Shown here one piece after another: positions 61,408-64,000 of a stretch of DNA of 64,000 nt (position 1 is the stretch's first letter; the number at the start of each line of letters is the position of its first letter). Source of the stretch: Nocardia brasiliensis ATCC 700358 (GTDB lineage Bacteria > Actinomycetota > Actinomycetes > Mycobacteriales > Mycobacteriaceae); assembly GCF_000250675.2 (NCBI RefSeq), contig NC_018681.1, positions 6,448,001 through 6,512,000 of the forward strand, written 5' to 3'. The position numbers and the translations under genes were made by a program. Under the pieces are notes generated by a model. It made no database searches. It saw only the letters and a program-made list of their open reading frames with translations, and was not told where the DNA came from.

Positions 61408-63762
61408 TCATGCGGCACTCCCGCCCTGTGAATCCGTGCCTCGGGCAGTCGATTCGGTGAACTCGCTGAAACGCTGGTTGGTGTCGTGGATTCCGCTCTC
61501 CTTCTCCGAGAGCGTGAACTCCATGTGGAACGGGATGCCCGGCCGGCGATCTTCACCGATCTTCAGCAGGAACTTGCCCGTACCCGGCGGCGAGGGCCGC
61601 TGCTGGCCCGGCTTGAGCGCCTCGCCGGTCAACGCCTGCGGCGCGGACCAGCCGGTCACCATCTGCTCCTCGGCGGAGGTGAACGGCACGATGCTGTCCA
61701 GGCGCTTGACCTCTTCGGCGGGTAGCGCGCCGAAGATCTTGGCGCGCGCGCGTTCCAGGAAGCCGAGCGCCTTGGCGATGGCCGATTCCGAGCCGAGCGC
61801 CTGCAGGTCCTTGATGGTGTGGCTGATCATGATCAGCGAGGTGGCGATGCCACGCTGCAGACGGGTCAGCTCGTCGACGCGGTCGACCATGAAGTCGCCC
61901 AGGCCGAGCACCTGCCACAGCTCGTCCATCACCACCTGGAAGTAGCGTTGCGGCCCGAGATCGGCGTCGGAGAGCACGTGCGCCGCCTCCACCGAGGCGA
62001 ACCCGTCGGCCCAACACGCCAGCATCACAGCCGCTTTGAGCTTCTTGTCGCCGGTCGGGATGTGCGAGACGTCGATGCAGACCGCGACGGCGCTGGTGTC
62101 GATCGGCACCGAGGTCTGCCCGTTGAAGACCGCGCCGAACGGGCCCTGGGTGAGCGCGCGCAGCGAGCGGCGCAGGTTCTTGATCGCGTTCGAGTACTCC
62201 TCGGCGTCGTCGGCGCCCGCGTCGAGCATCAGCTCCTCACCGCCCGCGACGATCACCTCCAGCAGGTTCTCCATGATCGGCGGCTGGTCCGGCGTGTAAC
62301 CGCTGCCCGGCTGGTAGAGGATGCGCAGCGCGGTGGCGATCAGCGTTTCCTCGTAGTCGCGCACCCTGGCCCCGCGCACCAGTTCGACCAAACCGGCGAT
62401 GAGCGTCACCTGACGAGCCCGCATGTCCTGCAATACCTGCAGTTGCAGGGCGGGGTGGTCGTCCAGGCGCGGCACCACGGCGCCGAGCACACCGGCGGCC
62501 AGCGGATTCAACTTGCCGTGGCCGTAGCCGAGGTCGATCACCTGACCGCCGACCAGTTCCACCATCTTGCGGTAGTCCGGTTTGACGTCGGCCAGGATGA
62601 GCGGCGTGATGCCCTGGGCGATGCCGCCCAGCACGATCCGGCGCACCAGCGACGACTTGCCGAAACCGTTGAGCCCCAGCACGAACAGGCTCGGCGCGGT
62701 GATGAAGCTGCCGCGCATGAACCAGTTCATCGGGTCGAAGCAGACCGGCGCGCCGGTGTGCAGGTGCGAACCGAGCGGGGTGCCGATCAGCGGCGCACCG
62801 GCGCCGACCGACCACGGCCACAATCCCGCGACCTGCGCTGTGGTGGCCCGGTATTCGACCGGGCGGCCGACCACGTTCATCCGGCCGCCGCCCTCGCCGG
62901 CGTAGCCGCGATCGGTGAGTTGCGCGGTGCTGCGGTCGAATCCGTCCTCGAACACCTGCTCCGCGCGGGCGGCGTAGTTGCGCCTGCGGATGTCGTCGGT
63001 GCGAATCCGGAACTGCGCGAAGGCCGCCCGCAGGCCGGTCTGCTCGCGCACGATCATCTCGAGCCGGGTCCGGGTCGCCTCGTCGAGCAGCGGTGGGCCG
63101 GAGTTCTTGCGGCGGTCCGCCTTGGCCTTGGCGCGCAGCGCGGCCTTGTCCATCACCGGCGTGCCCATGGCCCGGTCGGCGGTGTAGTCGGTCTTGTTGG
63201 CCCGCTGCGCGTTTCGCGCGGCCCGGGAGCCGTTGCGGTCCTGCACGGTGCGTTCCGGGCGCGGGGTGCGCCCCGTCCGCTGCCCGCGCGGTTCGGACTG
63301 GCGTTCGCCGCGCGGTTCCGGCCGGACCGGTCGCTCGCCCCGGGACGCGCCCTCGCGGGCGCGCGCCGCCCGGGCCGCGTCGCCGCGCGCCCGATCCGAA
63401 CTGCGCTCGCCGCGGCCGTTCTCGGCCCGGGACCGTTCTGCGCGGGCGCCGTCCGCCCGAGCGTCGGCCGCCCGGGCGTCGGCCCGCGCCCGACGCTCGG
63501 CCGCCTCCCGCGCGCGCTCCCGCTCGGACATCTCGTCGAGCCCGGTCCGGTCGTCGCTCACGCGCGCCGCGCCCCGGCCGAATCGCCGTGTCCGCTCCGG
63601 CATCTCCTCGATCCCGGAGCGTTCCCGCACGCGGGCGCCGTCGCGCCGGGCCGCGGCCGGGCGTTCGCCCCACTGGTCGTACTCGGTGTCGTCGCGCCGC
63701 CTGCCGCGCCGCGGCGCGGGCTCGTCCCGTTCCCGTACGGGTGGCTCGTAGTCCCGTGCCAT
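61408..63762 (-). CDS. VirB4-like conjugation ATPase
   Basis: A 784-residue protein. Residues 1-180 are extremely Arg/Ala/Glu-rich and disordered (repeated RERAREAAERRARADARA-type words). A middle region (about 200-350) ends at the Walker A GLNGFGKSS near 361; Walker B RYFQVVMDELWQVL lies near 605. The core resembles the TraC/VirB4-type or DUF87-like motor of actinobacterial T4SS. The charged N-terminus is unusual and may bind membrane or DNA. It follows the SCO6880-like gene by 7 bp. Confidence 0.85.
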   Translation of the reverse strand: MARDYEPPVRERDEPAPRRGRRRDDTEYDQWGERPAAARRDGARVRERSGIEEMPERTRRFGRGAARVSDDRTGLDEMSERERAREAAERRARADARAADARADGARAERSRAENGRGERSSDRARGDAARAARAREGASRGERPVRPEPRGERQSEPRGQRTGRTPRPERTVQDRNGSRAARNAQRANKTDYTADRAMGTPVMDKAALRAKAKADRRKNSGPPLLDEATRTRLEMIVREQTGLRAAFAQFRIRTDDIRRRNYAARAEQVFEDGFDRSTAQLTDRGYAGEGGGRMNVVGRPVEYRATTAQVAGLWPWSVGAGAPLIGTPLGSHLHTGAPVCFDPMNWFMRGSFITAPSLFVLGLNGFGKSSLVRRIVLGGIAQGITPLILADVKPDYRKMVELVGGQVIDLGYGHGKLNPLAAGVLGAVVPRLDDHPALQLQVLQDMRARQVTLIAGLVELVRGARVRDYEETLIATALRILYQPGSGYTPDQPPIMENLLEVIVAGGEELMLDAGADDAEEYSNAIKNLRRSLRALTQGPFGAVFNGQTSVPIDTSAVAVCIDVSHIPTGDKKLKAAVMLACWADGFASVEAAHVLSDADLGPQRYFQVVMDELWQVLGLGDFMVDRVDELTRLQRGIATSLIMISHTIKDLQALGSESAIAKALGFLERARAKIFGALPAEEVKRLDSIVPFTSAEEQMVTGWSAPQALTGEALKPGQQRPSPPGTGKFLLKIGEDRRPGIPFHMEFTLSEKESGIHDTNQRFSEFTESTARGTDSQGGSAA

Positions 63763-63769
63763 GAATAAC

Positions 63770-64000
63770 TCACCCCGCCAGTGCCTTCGGAATAGTCGCG
63801 TGTTCCGGCAGGATCACCCCGCAACCGAGCGAGGCCGCGAAGGCCGCCGCCTGGTAGCGGTAACACCGCCGAATCTTCAAGCGCGCCTGCGTCGACAGGT
63901 CGCGCGTGATGGCTTCGATCCGCGGCAGGTCGCCGCGCAGGGGCTCGGTGATGGTCACCAGCGCCCCGAAGCGGGTCACACCGTGACCCCGGGCTTGTTC
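63770..64000 (-). CDS. SCO6880-like T4SS protein, C-terminal part only
   Basis: Only the last 76 residues lie in the window; the frame stays open at the right edge. The end VTRFGALVTITEPLRGDLPRIEAITRDLSTQARLKIRR resembles the C-terminus of SCO6880-family proteins, which are encoded next to VirB4-like ATPases. Seven bp separate it from the next gene. Identity is tentative because of the short piece. Confidence 0.6.
   Translation of the reverse strand, partial: EQARGHGVTRFGALVTITEPLRGDLPRIEAITRDLSTQARLKIRRCYRYQAAAFAASLGCGVILPEHATIPKALAG

Noticed and set aside
61819..63768. 649-codon plus-strand frame opposite the VirB4-like gene
   Set aside because: Shadow of a gene with Walker A and B motifs; its own translation is low-complexity Arg/Ala/Gly.

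Overview
The window is high-GC actinobacterial chromosome and looks like a mycolate-type organism of the Nocardia/Rhodococcus group. Evidence: very high third-position GC, frequent GTG starts, ATGA/GTGA stop-start overlaps, an actinobacterial LexA-type SOS box, KstR-like operators, an EspC-like type VII secretion substrate, and a gene order that, from memory, follows Mycobacterium tuberculosis from about Rv2533c (nusB) to Rv2582 (ppiB). The genus is inferred; no rRNA or tRNA gene was seen.

Layout. (1) 0-6.1 kb is accessory. A large TIR / phosphoesterase-like / NACHT protein runs off the left edge. It is divergent from an anion transporter, which is followed by a translationally coupled three-gene operon (two-TM sensor-like protein, cupin, inositol-phosphatase family). 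(2) 6.4-14.3 kb is core: YCII-nusB-efp-pepQ on the minus strand, then an orphan prepilin peptidase and aroC-aroK-aroB on the plus strand. AroK carries a disordered tail of about 300 residues. (3) 14.7-22 kb is variable: SDR protein with TetR, membrane and secreted proteins, and an ECF sigma factor paired with a DGPF/YCII protein. (4) 22-29.3 kb is core: aroE-mltG-ruvX-alaS overlapping on the minus strand, then rarA. (5) 29.9-44.7 kb is mixed: PhoD phosphatase, twin Gly/Cys-tailed membrane proteins, a phosphotransferase, an Rv2560-like repeat membrane protein, DUF389, aspS, a zinc metallopeptidase, and an EspC-like secretion pair. (6) 44.9-55.1 kb: an epimerase/3beta-HSD-like gene under two KstR-like boxes, an SOS-box radical SAM gene, korAB, mdh, hisS and a membrane cyclophilin. 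(7) 55.5-64 kb is a type IV secretion / conjugation cluster: coiled-coil protein, DUF4913, VirD4-like coupling protein, lipoprotein, three-domain cell-wall hydrolase, OrfA-like protein, VirB4-like ATPase and an SCO6880-like protein cut by the right edge.

How the genes work together. aroC/K/B and aroE give four shikimate-pathway steps. nusB, efp, alaS, aspS and hisS serve transcription and translation. korAB and mdh feed central carbon metabolism. rarA, ruvX and the SOS-box gene suggest DNA maintenance. The right-hand cluster encodes the coupling ATPase, the assembly ATPase and the wall-opening enzyme of a conjugation-like channel.

Intergenic DNA is rich in structured repeats. There are at least three families of 58-70 bp palindromes with copies scattered over the window, plus several degenerate tandem arrays (18, about 60, about 70 and 77 bp units). 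The strongest candidates for something new are the TIR/pseudo-phosphoesterase/NACHT protein, the AroK tail, the catalytically degenerate NlpC/P60 domain in the conjugation hydrolase and the palindrome families.
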